The notes under the pieces: model-generated
What the model was told of the DNA's origin: nothing
The model's input: the letters and a program-made list of their open reading frames with translations, nothing else
The model's database searches: none
In this document: positions 37,004 to 46,415 of the stretch, in pieces
Position numbering within the stretch: the first letter of the stretch is position 1
How the letters are laid out: every line of letters begins with the position of its first letter
Position numbers and translations under genes: made by a program
From: Steinernema hermaphroditum
Lineage: Eukaryota; Nematoda; Chromadorea; Rhabditida; Steinernematidae
NCBI GenBank assembly: GCA_030435675.1
Contig: CM059622.1
Span: forward strand, 6,820,001 to 6,884,000
Reading direction: 5' to 3'
DNA length: 64,000 nucleotides

Positions 37004-38025
37004 AGCCAAATTTGCTGCTTAGCCAAATTTGCTGCCTACAGTAATTTTCAGGGAAAACGTGTCGAGACCATACTTTCAATACTGTATTTGGGAAACAGAA
37101 CAACAAAAACAATCGTAGGAACTTGCAAAATGAAGGGATGTTAACGCATTCGATTAATCACATAGAAGTGATCACCTTGCACAAGCAACGGCAGAACAGG
37201 ACGACCATCATTCAGGGAATCATCTTTAAATCGAACTTTGAGATCGCCGAGGCTATAATCAGGATTATAGCGATGCCACATGTTCCGATACACAATAACG
37301 TGGCAATTGAGCAATTCAGCTGCCGCCTGCAGCTCAATCTCGCCCATCCGCCCATGTTCCCTTTCCCAGTTAACTCCCACTAGAATGGCCCCCAACAAGT
37401 GAATTTCACAGCAAATCTTTCCAATTTTATTACACCACATAAAAAATAAACAAAATATACAATACACAAAATACAACAAAATAAGAAATAAATCCATTTA
37501 TTTTCTTCTTGGTCCTCTTAGGCGTCTTCGTCTCCTTCGCTTCTGTGGTCCTGAAAGTAGAGGAAATCAGTGACGATCACTCAAACAATCACGGAGGACA
37601 CGTGGCACGAACACAACGAATAAGCACGTAGATCGAGAGCAAGATGCAAAAATAAGAGGAGCGGAGGTTCTCTGCATAAGCAGCGAATTTGGCTACAAAA
37701 GCTACACTAAAGTTTAGTAGCCTCGGAATAAGAATCGGATTGATCACTTCGTCCACACACAAAATCAGCAGAGAAACAAACGCGAAGTGAACGATCACGG
37801 AGCAAAAAGACGAAGATAAAACGCGGACAGGAAGTGACCACTTGTCCAAAAAATGACGCAATTACAACAAAAAGATTAGAACACACCGAGGACAAAGGAA
37901 AACAAGAAGCCAAGCAAAAAGAAAGAAACAAAAAGCCGAAGGTATGAAGACTCGAGATAGGTCTCGACACGTTTTCCCTGAAAATTACTGTAGGCAGCAA
38001 ATTTGGCTAAGCAGCAAATTTGGCT
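37004..38025. mobile_element. 1.0-kb element with 66-bp perfect terminal inverted repeats
   Basis: 37004-37069 and 37960-38025 are perfect reverse complements over 66 bp. Each arm starts with two tandem copies of agccaaatttgctgc, then a TACAGTAA motif, and ends gtgtcgagacc. Inside lies an open frame on the minus strand with OTU-protease similarity (37141-37497). The structure fits a non-autonomous DNA transposon or a foldback element. No transposase is present and no clear target-site duplication was found. Confidence 0.7.
37141..37497 (-). pseudogene. OTU-family cysteine protease fragment in an inverted-repeat element
   Basis: 118-codon frame. The second half reads like the end of an OTU deubiquitinase domain: MGEIELQAAAELLNCHVIVY matches the WGgxxELqAla..l...I.V strand-helix core, and VLPLLVQGDHFYVI holds the final catalytic His (GDHFY). 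The first half is hydrophobic and Tyr/Cys-rich and probably intronic. An acceptor (ttctag) lies just before WEREHGRM. The N-terminal Asp-Gly-x-Cys motif with the nucleophile is not found nearby, so this is a fragment. OTU domains are frequent passengers of nematode transposons. Confidence 0.55.
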
Positions 38026-38325
38026 ACAACAGCGTGCATGATTACTGTAGTTAGTACACCTGTTGTTATTACCGCTTGCTTGTTGTTCTTGTTACGAGTT
38101 GTTGCCGTGTGTTGAAGGTTTTGAGTGTTTAAATAAATCTCTAACCCGATACACGATCTTCATTCCCGCGTGGCCGCTTGCAATCGAACATTGCCTGCGA
38201 ATTGGCGAACAGATCGACGACAACTGCGAGACGAACGACCGAACCTGCGCATGGTGCATCGGCTGTCCAAAGAGATTCACTTTATTCATTCACTCTTTTT
38301 TGCACCCGAACATGAAGATACTATG

Positions 38326-38393
38326 GGAAACATTCTTATGTTTTGCATAAATAATTGGTGGTTTTTCCAACATAAACCCTGTGTACCTACTCT
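38326..38393 (+). repeat. direct repeat copy 1
   Basis: About 68 bp, roughly 80-85% identical to 39976-40044. The core gttttgcataaataattgg is exact. Similarity ends abruptly on both sides. Confidence 0.6.
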
Positions 38394-39975
38394 CATTGAA
38401 AGCCTTGCTTCGCAGCCGAGTATAGAGCTCTGCAGTGACTCTAACGTGATCACTAAACGCCCCCAACTCTCACAAATTGTTTATCGCCTCAGGAATCGAA
38501 CACAGTACATATAATTATCATTTCAAATTGCCTCCTCCTTGTGAATCCCATTAGGATGTGTCACAGGAAATGGGGCACAGATCTCACCCACTCGAAGTAA
38601 TTGGGACGTCCGTGTTTTTACACGTCAACTTTGACGGACAAATGCCCACTCTGCTCGTCTTTACCCGGAATCGCGAACTCTTCTAAAATTCCGCCTCAAA
38701 TTAATTGTTCTCTCGCATGGCCGCCGTCAGAGTCCGCTTTCCAATTCGCTCTCACAAGTAGGTTCTTGGAAGACGCCATGGATGAATATCCGTTAAGTAT
38801 CCGGCTGATGGGAGATGTGGGCCACCGTAAATATGTCTTCAATTCAATGTTAACATTTAAAATCAGTAAACGATTCATCTCAGGATCTTCAGATATCTTT
38901 TCTTACTGAATTTCCATTGCGTAGCCAACTGTTTATTTGCTTGTTCTTAGTTTTTAGGATTTTCACGACTGTGCTACAATTGGAATTCACCGCTTTGAAA
39001 CCTGAAATCTAATCTAAAATTTAAATGAAATATATAAAAAACGATTTCTATACAAATTGATTTGAAAATCCCCATTTTATATATTTTCAGGATAATATGT
39101 AAACTTTTGTGCCGGCCTAGTGTCGAGTCCTGAGACTCTTCCATTAAACACCTTAGCTCTAGATGATGTAGTCATTCATTTCCACAGTCTCCACAAGATC
39201 CTCGAGAGCTCATCGCTCCGAAAATAGAAAGCTGAGCCCTTAGATTCATCTTAATCCCGTCGCCACGGTGCTTGTTTTCCAACATTCCAGCCTCGCACTC
39301 ACGCGGTGACATTGAGTGGAGCAGCCTGATCGCGTTTCACATAACCCGGGTCATGTCAGGCATGCACTCAAACAGGTTTCCCCTCGTCGCCACCCCGAAA
39401 CGCCGCGCGGCGGGGAATCTTTCTCCCCTTCGGGGGCACCCGATTTGGAAGCGTCCTTCCCGTGAGATCTTCCCGGGCGACTGTCCCCTCCTGTGGGTGT
39501 TGCGGGTCGGGTTGGCGGGAGGCGTATCGATTGTTGTTGTCGATGCGCGACCTCCCGAGGAAGGACACACCTGGAATTTGCAATTATGCGCGATGCTCGT
39601 TGAGCGCGTGATGATCTCCATCTGGAGGGCCTTGTGGCGATGTTTTGTTGCGAAGGTCGCGTCGCGAGACGATTCGATTGTTTGTTTGTGCGCGGGAAAC
39701 GTGTTGCGAGAACATCGGGAATCGGCGTTCCCACTGAATCTCTTGTGGAGTCTTTTGTGGCAAATGCTCGTTGGTCGCTTCTTTTTTTTTCGTTTTCCGA
39801 CCGATTTTATCTTTCGATGTTTTCAGAGATGACTTCTGAAGTGTCCCTTTCTGGAATAATGATATTTTTTTTGCACAGGGCACAATGCGTGCACATGTTA
39901 AACGTGGCAAACAAGACAATATTACCACAATGACCATATGGATTTTAGTGACAACTTCAATTTTTTTCTGGGGTT

Positions 39976-40044
39976 GGAAACATGCTCACGTTTTGCATAA
40001 ATAATTGGTGGTTTTGCTAACACGAACCCTGCGGACTTATTCTC
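39976..40044 (+). repeat. direct repeat copy 2
   Basis: Second copy of the repeat at 38326-38393, 1.65 kb away in the same orientation. Confidence 0.6.
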
Positions 40045-41120
40045 CGATTCTCAGAACTGTTCCTGATCGAGCAGGTGAAATGTTCCCCGAAAAGATTTAT
40101 TCGAGCGGCTAATCTTGTCGTTCGCGTGGACTTCTTCCCATTAATCATCCATAAGTGCCCAAGGGCTTTGAACACTTCGATATGAAGATTCCTATTATAA
40201 ATTTCTGTTTCCAATTGCAAGCAGCTCGTTTCCTTCTCTTCAATGTGTCCAAGAGAATAACATCATTGTCGTTTTGTGCTTGATGTCTCCAAAGGACGAA
40301 AGGAGATCTCTGCTAATAGAATAATGTAACTTATGGAACGACCTCTTTCTTGATCGTGGTACCGTAAATCACCCAGAGCACATATTGGAAACATGTCCAC
40401 ATGTCCAAGTACTCGTTTCGTTTCACCGTTCAGTGACCATTCCCGACCATAATTATGTTCACTTGTTCTACACTAGCTGCTCGTCGACCGCTGCCAAATC
40501 GCGTTTTGCGTAAACACACGTTTCCTCCTATTATATAACTCACCGTTCTAAAAATAGCCCAAGAGGAAGTGAGTTGAATCACTCATAGATTCGTTCATAA
40601 TTCCCCAACATTTCCGCAAATTTATTAACAGAAGACGCAACGAGTCCTTAATTGGGCCTGAGTTTCGGGGTCTCTCGGAGGGCATCTTGAGGACAAGGCT
40701 GTTCTTTGACGAGCTGTCAGAGGACTGTCATACAGTGTCCAATTGGTGCCAAAGTGCGTATTTTTCCATCATGAGACGCACTCCAAAGCACTCTTTCTCT
40801 GCATTCTCCGAGCCTATTATGGGCGATCACCACTTCAGATAACAATTTACATTCGGCGCCAGGCGAAGTACCGTCCCGCGCACTGACTTCCCTTGCCACT
40901 CTCTTCTCCTCCTACTTACAGAGAGGTACAATCCACCTAGAAAAGGACTTCTTTTAGCCCTTTACATCCTCACTTCTGCCAACTACCGTAATCCTGAGCA
41001 CTCTCTACTTCCTTGATTTCCACGGCCTCTCGGCTACACGTCCGCTAATCTCATAATCTGCGACATTTCATTCCAGAGTTCTGATTAGTCGCAGAACGCC
41101 TCCTGGAATCAGCTGTTGCC

Positions 41121-41555
41121 ATGGAGAATCGGTGAGTGGCGCACTTCTGCCCGCCCCCACTTTTTTCGGTTTCAGAGGAGTGCCCAGCGGTCCCACCCTT
41201 CTGAGTTCCAACGAGACCTATCAGATCTACGAGAAGAAGCGCCGTTCTCACGAGTGCCTCGGCCCCGTCGTGCATCACTCTCCCGTCTTCGATTGTAGAG
41301 GGCCTCCGCCACTCCCGAAGCGAGGCTACGACGTCGAATCCACTCAGTTCCATAGCCAGAGTGCCCGTCCCCCGGCCGTCACCTCCTTCTACCCGATGCG
41401 GGAGAAGCGAAGAAGTAGGATGCCGTGGCGCCCTGGAGTAACATCCCGTTTCAGTCCCTATCGCCTGGATTGTGACCGCCGCCGTCGCCGTTCCCATCTT
41501 CATCATCGTCTGCCTGTTCGCCGCCGTCTGGCTCCAAGAACTCGGCCTCATCTGA
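41121..41555 (+). CDS. small C-terminally anchored membrane protein
   Basis: Not recognised. Three exons (41121-41131, 41176-41414, 41455-41555) give 116 aa with consistent phases. The first ~80 residues are hydrophilic and basic (EKKRRSHE, PPPLPKRGYD, MREKRRI). One strong hydrophobic helix near the C terminus follows (AWIVTAAVAVPIFIIVCLFA), ending WLQELGLI. This suggests a tail-anchored or type II protein with the basic part in the cytosol. The second intron was chosen at 41415-41454 because it alone opens the hydrophobic frame. Reading straight on gives an Arg/His-rich frame that looks like a shadow. PPPLPKR may be an SH3-type ligand. Function unknown. Confidence 0.6.
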
Positions 41556-41650
41556 AGAACTCAGGAACGAGAGAACTACGCATTACCTTTCAGAATGAAT
41601 TTCCGCTCAGCTGTACATATGATTCTTTCACATCGTCTTTGTTTTCCCTC

Positions 41651-41698
41651 AACCCAATAATGTGCCTTACGTGCGGGCGTAAGGCACATTATTGGGTT
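41651..41698. repeat. 21-bp perfect hairpin
   Basis: AACCCAATAATGTGCCTTAC plus G (41651-41671) pairs perfectly with 41678-41698 around a 6-base loop tgcggg. A partial second copy (attatgtgcgggcgccttac) follows at about 41709-41728. It lies about 95 bp after the stop codon of the small membrane-protein gene, at the left edge of the helicase-containing repeat block, and may be an element end. Confidence 0.7.
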
Positions 41699-41790
41699 AT
41701 TGGTCATTATTATGTGCGGGCGCCTTACCCCCCGTCAAAAGTATTCAAACGGCGGAAAATCGGGGCTGAAAGAGAGCCGGGCTACGGTAG

Positions 41791-41907
41791 GCCGCGGGAC
41801 ACTATTTATTGTTTATCGTTGGGGGAAAAACCAAAAAAGAAAGTGCTACTTTAGGCTGACTCCAGGCCGTCTATTTAGAGCCAAAAGTTGGCGCATAGAT
41901 TTAAATA
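41791..41907 (+). repeat. inverted repeat, left copy (pairs with 46752-46886)
   Basis: About 117 bp matching the reverse complement of 46752-46886 at roughly 75-80% with one gap of about 10-18 bases. The core aaagtgctactttaggctga and the next seven bases are identical. It borders the block that holds the helicase and minisatellite. Confidence 0.7.
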
Positions 41908-41979
41908 TTCCGGTGATGTGTTTCAAAATCATTGGTCTATGAACTATAAAAACATAAGAAGGCAGCTTCCGTTCCATAT

Positions 41980-42210
41980 TTGCCTCAAAAAACCCATCGA
42001 AGGTCCATGGCGTTTCTCTCGTCGTCTGCACTTTATCATGCCGTTGCGCGCATACCGTTGGTCGTGGACGGCATTAGCGGCGAAACGGTTCAAACGCTTT
42101 ACAGTCCTACCTCGGATAACGGGGGGTGGACGGTGTTTGCCACTCCGGAGGGGCTTAAACAGCCGGACGGTAGCCCGCTTAGCCCAACCGGGTTTTTCCG
42201 GGAGGTCTAA
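41980..42210 (+). other. orphan 76-codon frame of unusual composition
   Basis: Open frame with balanced, protein-like composition from about residue 10 (ALYHAVARIPLVVDGISG, then SDNGGWTVFATPEGL, ending TGFFREV). It has no similarity I recognise, no splice sites and no nearby promoter. The base use (runs of cgg, gcg, ccg) differs from the AT-rich flanks. It could be a remnant of a mobile element or a chance frame. Confidence 0.25.
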
Positions 42211-42255
42211 GCGTATTTTTTAAACAAAAATCTACCTATTCCCATCCCAATTTTG

Positions 42256-42338
42256 CTTTTGCCCCCTCGTGGCACCGAACCATCGACCTCTCACATGAGA
42301 GGCAAGCACACTACCGAATCGGCCACAACGGCTGATGC
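42256..42338 (-). repeat. tRNA-like sequence (minus strand)
   Basis: On the minus strand this reads like a tRNA head: an A-box-like tggccgattcggtagtg, an anticodon-arm-like cctctcatgtgagagg and a B-box-like ggttcggtgcc. The acceptor arms do not pair and the anticodon loop is not 7 bases, so it is not a working tRNA. It is more likely a tRNA-derived SINE or a pseudogene. The same B-box variant occurs at 45004-45087. Confidence 0.45.
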
Positions 42339-42497
42339 TGAGGAAGGGATTTGAAAGCACCTTATACCTTAATTGCATTGGCGTTGTTGAGCATTGAATT
42401 GGCATTGAACATTTGAAACTTGGATTGTTTTGATGAATCTATGCGATGTAATCGTAGCAAATGATTGAGACGCTGCTTTAGTTTATTCAAAGATAGA

Positions 42498-44161
42498 TTA
42501 TTTTGGCAACAACAGTTCATAATATACAACATTCAGCAAGTAGCTGGGCATCGGTAATCCCAGCTTTAGCACGCGAATTGAAGACATCGTGCGGACTCGG
42601 GAGAGGGCCGTGTAGATTTGGCCGTGGGAGAAGGCTTCTTGTCCATAGAGGTAGAGGCCGAGTCGTTGCAGCGTCTGTCCCTGGGCTTTATTGATTGTAT
42701 TGGCGAAGGCCAGCCGGATCGGGAACTGGATTCTTCGGAACTTCACCGTCCGGTCGTTTTCGCCCGTTCCATATTCGAACTTTATCTAAATTGGAGGCTG
42801 GAATTGAACTCTTTTGTTGTACTGCTTACTCTGGGCAGATATACGACTTGATCGAAGCGGTCGTCCTCCTCCAGGCGCCGACACTTGATGATGTCGCTGT
42901 GGATTTCGGTGATTTGGAGCATCGTCCCGTTGCAGAGTCCATCAGCTCCTGAAATATTCCGAATTACCATAACAATGGCACCTACCTTTAGTCGTAGATG
43001 ATGTGGCGGAAGGCCGGTCGGCGTCAACTTGTTGATAGATTCGACGTTGTAGTCTTCGGCGTGGACATCTAGCAGGGCGGCGGCAGCTCCTTCTGGGTCC
43101 AGGATCGGCGTGTCGATGGATTTAAAGACCCGTTCTTCGTTGGGAATCTTGTCCAGCAGCATATCTAGCAAAATGCTTGTAACAGTTTGTAAATTAGATC
43201 GTATTCTTACCGTTGATTGTGAAGACGGTGTCGTTCTTGGTGCAGAGGATCATCGATCCCTTCAGATCATCGATTTTTTCGAGCGGATCTTCGAGGCTGT
43301 TGTTCGGGAAGCAGAAGGGATGGCGATGTACGGCAGGTCTTCGTCGTACATGTTCTCGCCGTTTCCAACAGCTGTCAACCACTTGATGAAGTCGACCTAA
43401 ACAGTAGATGTAGTCGTAAATACGAATAAAACAACGTACTTCGTTCCTTGCTCGCATGTTCTCGGTTAGCTTCAGATGTTTGAAGTAAACAAACAGTTCG
43501 GAATGCCTGATGCTCGCCATAATTTGACCGTCCATTCCTTCTCCTTTGGCTACCGGCGCCAGCTGTTTGAAATCGCCACTCATCAGGACGACTTTGCCTC
43601 CAAACGGCATGTTTCGATACTCGGATGGGACGACCGAGAGGACAACTTTGTTGATGTAGTTGAAGACGTTGACATGCAGCATGCTGACTTCGTCCATTAG
43701 GATGAATGACGATTCCCGGATTGCGACGGCGAACGGTGATTCGTATTCAATGGTCGGGACACTGTTTTCGTCGATGTCGTTGCGGATCCGGAAGGCTCTG
43801 TGCGCCGTTTTGCCGCCGGTCAGAAGAAGAGATGCGATGCCGGTGGTCGCAGTGGCCACATAGAACCCACCGTCGCTCTTCACCTTGGCGATCATCGTGT
43901 TGAAGAGGCACGTTTTGCCTAGAACGGATTTTGTAGGATTTGAATGAGAATTAACCGAATCTCACCTGTTCCTCCTGCACCTGTGACGAAGAAGAGGCGA
44001 TTCGCTGCGTACTGCCCGAGATCGATAGCAGCAGACACTTCGTCGAGGATTTGTCGCTGTCCAGTGTTCAGCCTGGCGATCTTTTCTTGTGCAACAACGT
44101 TCCAGTTGGTTTGTGGACGTTCTCCATCATCAGGATCCTCGAAGTCTGTAGAGGCCAACAA
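42498..44161 (-). pseudogene. PIF1-type helicase of Helitron origin, broken
   Basis: Superfamily 1B DNA helicase, the replicative half of Helitron rolling-circle transposons. Exons run 43966 to about 44148, 43440-43918, 43211-43396, 42986-43164, 42830-42948 and 42498-42785. Motif I (GAGGTGKT) is split by the intron 43919-43965. Visible motifs are FILMDEVSML (Walker B), GDFKQLAPV (motif III), LTENMRA (IV), LRLKVGAIVMVIRN and the C-terminal INKAQGQTLQRLGLYL with FSHGQIYTALSRVR, the hallmark ending of Helitron helicases. A one-base shift breaks the frame near 43312-43322 (DLPYIAIP to FCFPNNS). The 5' part is missing and runs into the 40-bp minisatellite. No Rep nuclease domain is found. It is a dead copy. 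Confidence 0.85.
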
Positions 44162-44378
44162 CTCCTTGGGCGAGCGTCAGCGAGCCTGTAGAGGCCAACA
44201 ACTCCTTGGGCGAGCGCCAGCGAGCCTGTAGAGGCGAACAACTCCTTGGGCGAGCGCCAGCGAGCCTGTAGAGGCGAACATCTTTTCGGGCGAGCGCCAG
44301 CGAGCCTGTAGAGGCGAACAACTCCTTGGGCGAGCGCCAGCGAGCCTGTAGAGGCAAACAGCTCCCGGGGCGAGCGTT
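44148..44378 (+). repeat. 40-bp minisatellite, arm 1
   Basis: Six tandem units with exact 40-bp period, consensus beginning tgtagaggcgaacaactcct and ending gggcgagcgccagcgagcc. Units differ by a few bases (gaacatcttttcggg, gcaaacagctcccgg). The array runs into the 5' end of the helicase reading frame. Confidence 0.9.
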
Positions 44379-44440
44379 CCCGAACATATGGACTTCGAAG
44401 ACCGTGAATTCGACACCGTGGATGAAGATTGGAATGACTT

Positions 44441-44700
44441 CGCTCGCCCAAGGAGTTGTTGGCCTCTACAGGCTCGCTGACGCTCGCCCAAGGAGTTGTT
44501 CGCCTCTACAGGCTCGCTGGCGCTCGCTGGCGCTCGCCCCGGAAGCTGTTTGCCTCTACAGGCTCGCTGGCGCTCGCCCAAGGAGTTGTTCGCCTCTACA
44601 GGCTCGCTGACGATCGCCCTAAAAGATGTTCGCCTCTACAGGCTTGCTGACGCTCGCCCTAAAAGATGTTCGCCTCTACAGGCTCGCTGACGCTCGCCCG
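44441..44700 (-). repeat. 40-bp minisatellite, arm 2 (inverted)
   Basis: About six units of the same 40-bp repeat in the opposite orientation, with one extra 10-bp cgctcgctgg. The 62-bp spacer 44379-44440 between the arms is unique, and on the minus strand it reads VIPIFIHGVEFTVFEVHMFG, probably a leftover of helicase-element coding sequence. Together the arms could fold into a hairpin of about 230 bp. Confidence 0.9.
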
Positions 44701-44704
44701 CAGC

Positions 44705-44727
44705 CCGAAAGGCCTCCGGCCTTTCGG
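44705..44727. repeat. 10-bp hairpin CCGAAAGGCC/GGCCTTTCGG
   Basis: Perfect 10-bp stem with loop tcc, directly after minisatellite arm 2. A short GC-rich hairpin is what Helitrons carry just before their 3' end, but the CTRR terminus was not confirmed. Confidence 0.6.
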
Positions 44728-45003
44728 CAGAAATGTTCATGCTGTTTTGCAAAAACCGTATGCAAACAAAGAATTTGATGAACTTTCACGGTTTTTTCGT
44801 ACATCAATGAAAAGCCGTATAAAAAAAGAGTCTAATGGCGGGAAACATCAAGAAAAAAGAGCAGTTAGAAAAAACGAAAATATTTCAGACAAAAATTGCA
44901 TGCAAAAGTGTTCTAGAACGTAAAATTAGCAAAAAAAACGCAGAGAAACGGTGAAAATGCAGCAGAATGCAGGGTATGTAGCAGCAAAGCATCAGTCTTT
45001 GAT

Positions 45004-45087
45004 GTGTCTGTCTGGTTGAGTGGTAGTGCTTCGGGACTATCAGACTTCGATCAGACAGGTCACGGGTTCGGTGCCGGGTGGAGGCTT
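45004..45087 (+). repeat. tRNA-like sequence (plus strand)
   Basis: A-box-like tggttgagtggtagtgc, a possible anticodon arm (cagacttcgatcag) and B-box-like gggttcggtgcc. The T-stem and acceptor stem do not pair properly, so it is probably a tRNA-derived SINE head or a tRNA pseudogene. It shares the ggttcggtgcc B-box variant with 42256-42338. Confidence 0.45.
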
Positions 45088-46040
45088 TTGCTTTTCACTT
45101 GTCTCGGTTTATCGCTGTGTGTGGTAGTGTCGCACTGCCACCACTAAGCAACTTGACTTTCTTATATAAGAATCCTGCAAATTGCATATTAATAAACGAA
45201 TCTGAATCATTTATTTAACCATAATAAATAGTCGTCTCACATATGCTTTACGCATTTCCTATTACACCTGTCGTAACGACTTGGTTGTACGCCGTAACAT
45301 CCTATCAAACCAGATCAAACAACTGAAAACGCAAATTTTCATATTTTTTTTTGCGTTTTTTGTACTTTTGTGGCAATTTATTCGTCGTGTAGCGCACAGT
45401 CAATTCTTTGTTATGTCCTATTTGATCAGAGCTGAAGGAAATACTCGATTTTGAAGTAACCTTTTTCATAAAATTCTTTCAGGCCCAATTTTTAGCCATC
45501 GACAGTGCACTTACATGGAAACGATCAAATATGTTTCCGTAAAGGCAACAAGGAGGTTGTAAATGCCTTTTTTGACCTCTCAGAGGGTCCACTTCAGAGC
45601 TTAAAACTAAGACTCATTTTGGATAAAAGGGAAACTTTTAAAAGCGTTTAAAATCTTGCGTTACAATCCACAATCAATTAAAAAAATCACGCAAAATTAT
45701 TATTCATCAACCCAATATTTGAAACATCTGTTGTTTTATTGTTCACAATTTATAAGAAGGAGAAATACCGCACCGTAATGCAATAATTTACGTCTAAAGG
45801 CTATATCTATGAGTTGCACGGTGTGCTTGAACCGCTCCGTACAGTCAAATGACAGAACCGATCACTGCAGCACTGTAGTCGTCGTCAGAATGTGCGCGCA
45901 GTTCTCTTCTTCTTCTCGCATCGGGCGTTCATTTCGAGTCCATTCGATCGATTCGCGTTGTTTTCCTGTTCGCTGCAAACTCTTTGTTTGCACCTCCTTT
46001 TGGTTTCGCAACGCCACCGCATCGGAAACGCCGCTCTTGC

Positions 46041-46415
46041 ATGCGCTTGTTGTTCAGCGCCGTCTTTGTGTCTCTGATCATTATGGCCTGCTGTCATGAA
46101 GACCCCAAGCAGCCGTACGACATCGTAATCAAGCTGGAGAAGAGGAACGACGAGATGGCCAAGAAGATCGCCAATGAGCATGGCTTGGCCGTGAAGGTAT
46201 GGGTGCTGCCAGCCAGAGTTCGATCTGATCGATCGATTTAGGGAGAAGCGTTCATGGACTCGTACTACCATCTGGCATTTGACGACTCACAGCTGTCAGC
46301 TGAGCAGAAACAAGCCGTCTACGCAAGGCTGACCGACAACCCTGACGTTGAAGAGGTGACTAAATCGTTCGCCCACAAAAGGGCTAAGCGGGGACACAAC
46401 GCCGATGAACTCTGA
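46041..46415 (+). CDS. stand-alone proprotein-convertase prodomain (putative convertase inhibitor)
   Basis: Two exons (46041-46196 and 46242-46415) give 109 aa. A signal peptide (MRLLFSAVFVSLIIMACC) precedes a domain that matches the S8 prodomain of furin/kexin enzymes almost end to end: YDIVIKLEKRNDEMAKKIA, NEHGLAVKGEAFMDSYYHLA, then DNPDVEEVTKSFAHKRAKRG. In convertases this segment ends with a dibasic site (R-x-K-R) and acts as folding helper and tight inhibitor. Here KRAKR is present, but the protein ends six residues later with NADEL and no protease domain follows. The C-terminal ADEL resembles KDEL, the ER-retrieval signal. An in-frame ATG at 45984 would add 19 basic residues before the signal peptide, so the later start was preferred. 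The role as a secretory-pathway inhibitor of a furin-like enzyme is inference. Confidence 0.8.

Larger units (their letters stand above)
38026..41120. other. repeat-derived region, no supported gene
   Basis: 3.1 kb with no convincing gene. It contains the two copies of a 68-bp direct repeat listed separately. A GC-rich block (39.35-39.75 kb) has open frames on both strands and abrupt composition change, perhaps a decayed transposon. Nothing in it could be assigned. Confidence 0.4.
44701..46040. other. repeat-block flank without a supported gene
   Basis: Holds a 10-bp hairpin at 44705-44727 and a tRNA-like sequence at 45004-45087. The rest is AT-rich sequence with no gene signal before the convertase-prodomain gene. 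Confidence 0.45.

Noticed and set aside
39272..39832. 186-codon plus frame and overlapping minus frames in a GC-rich block
   Set aside because: No recognisable motif in any frame. An Arg/Gln-rich minus frame faintly recalls Helitron N-terminal regions, but not enough to call.
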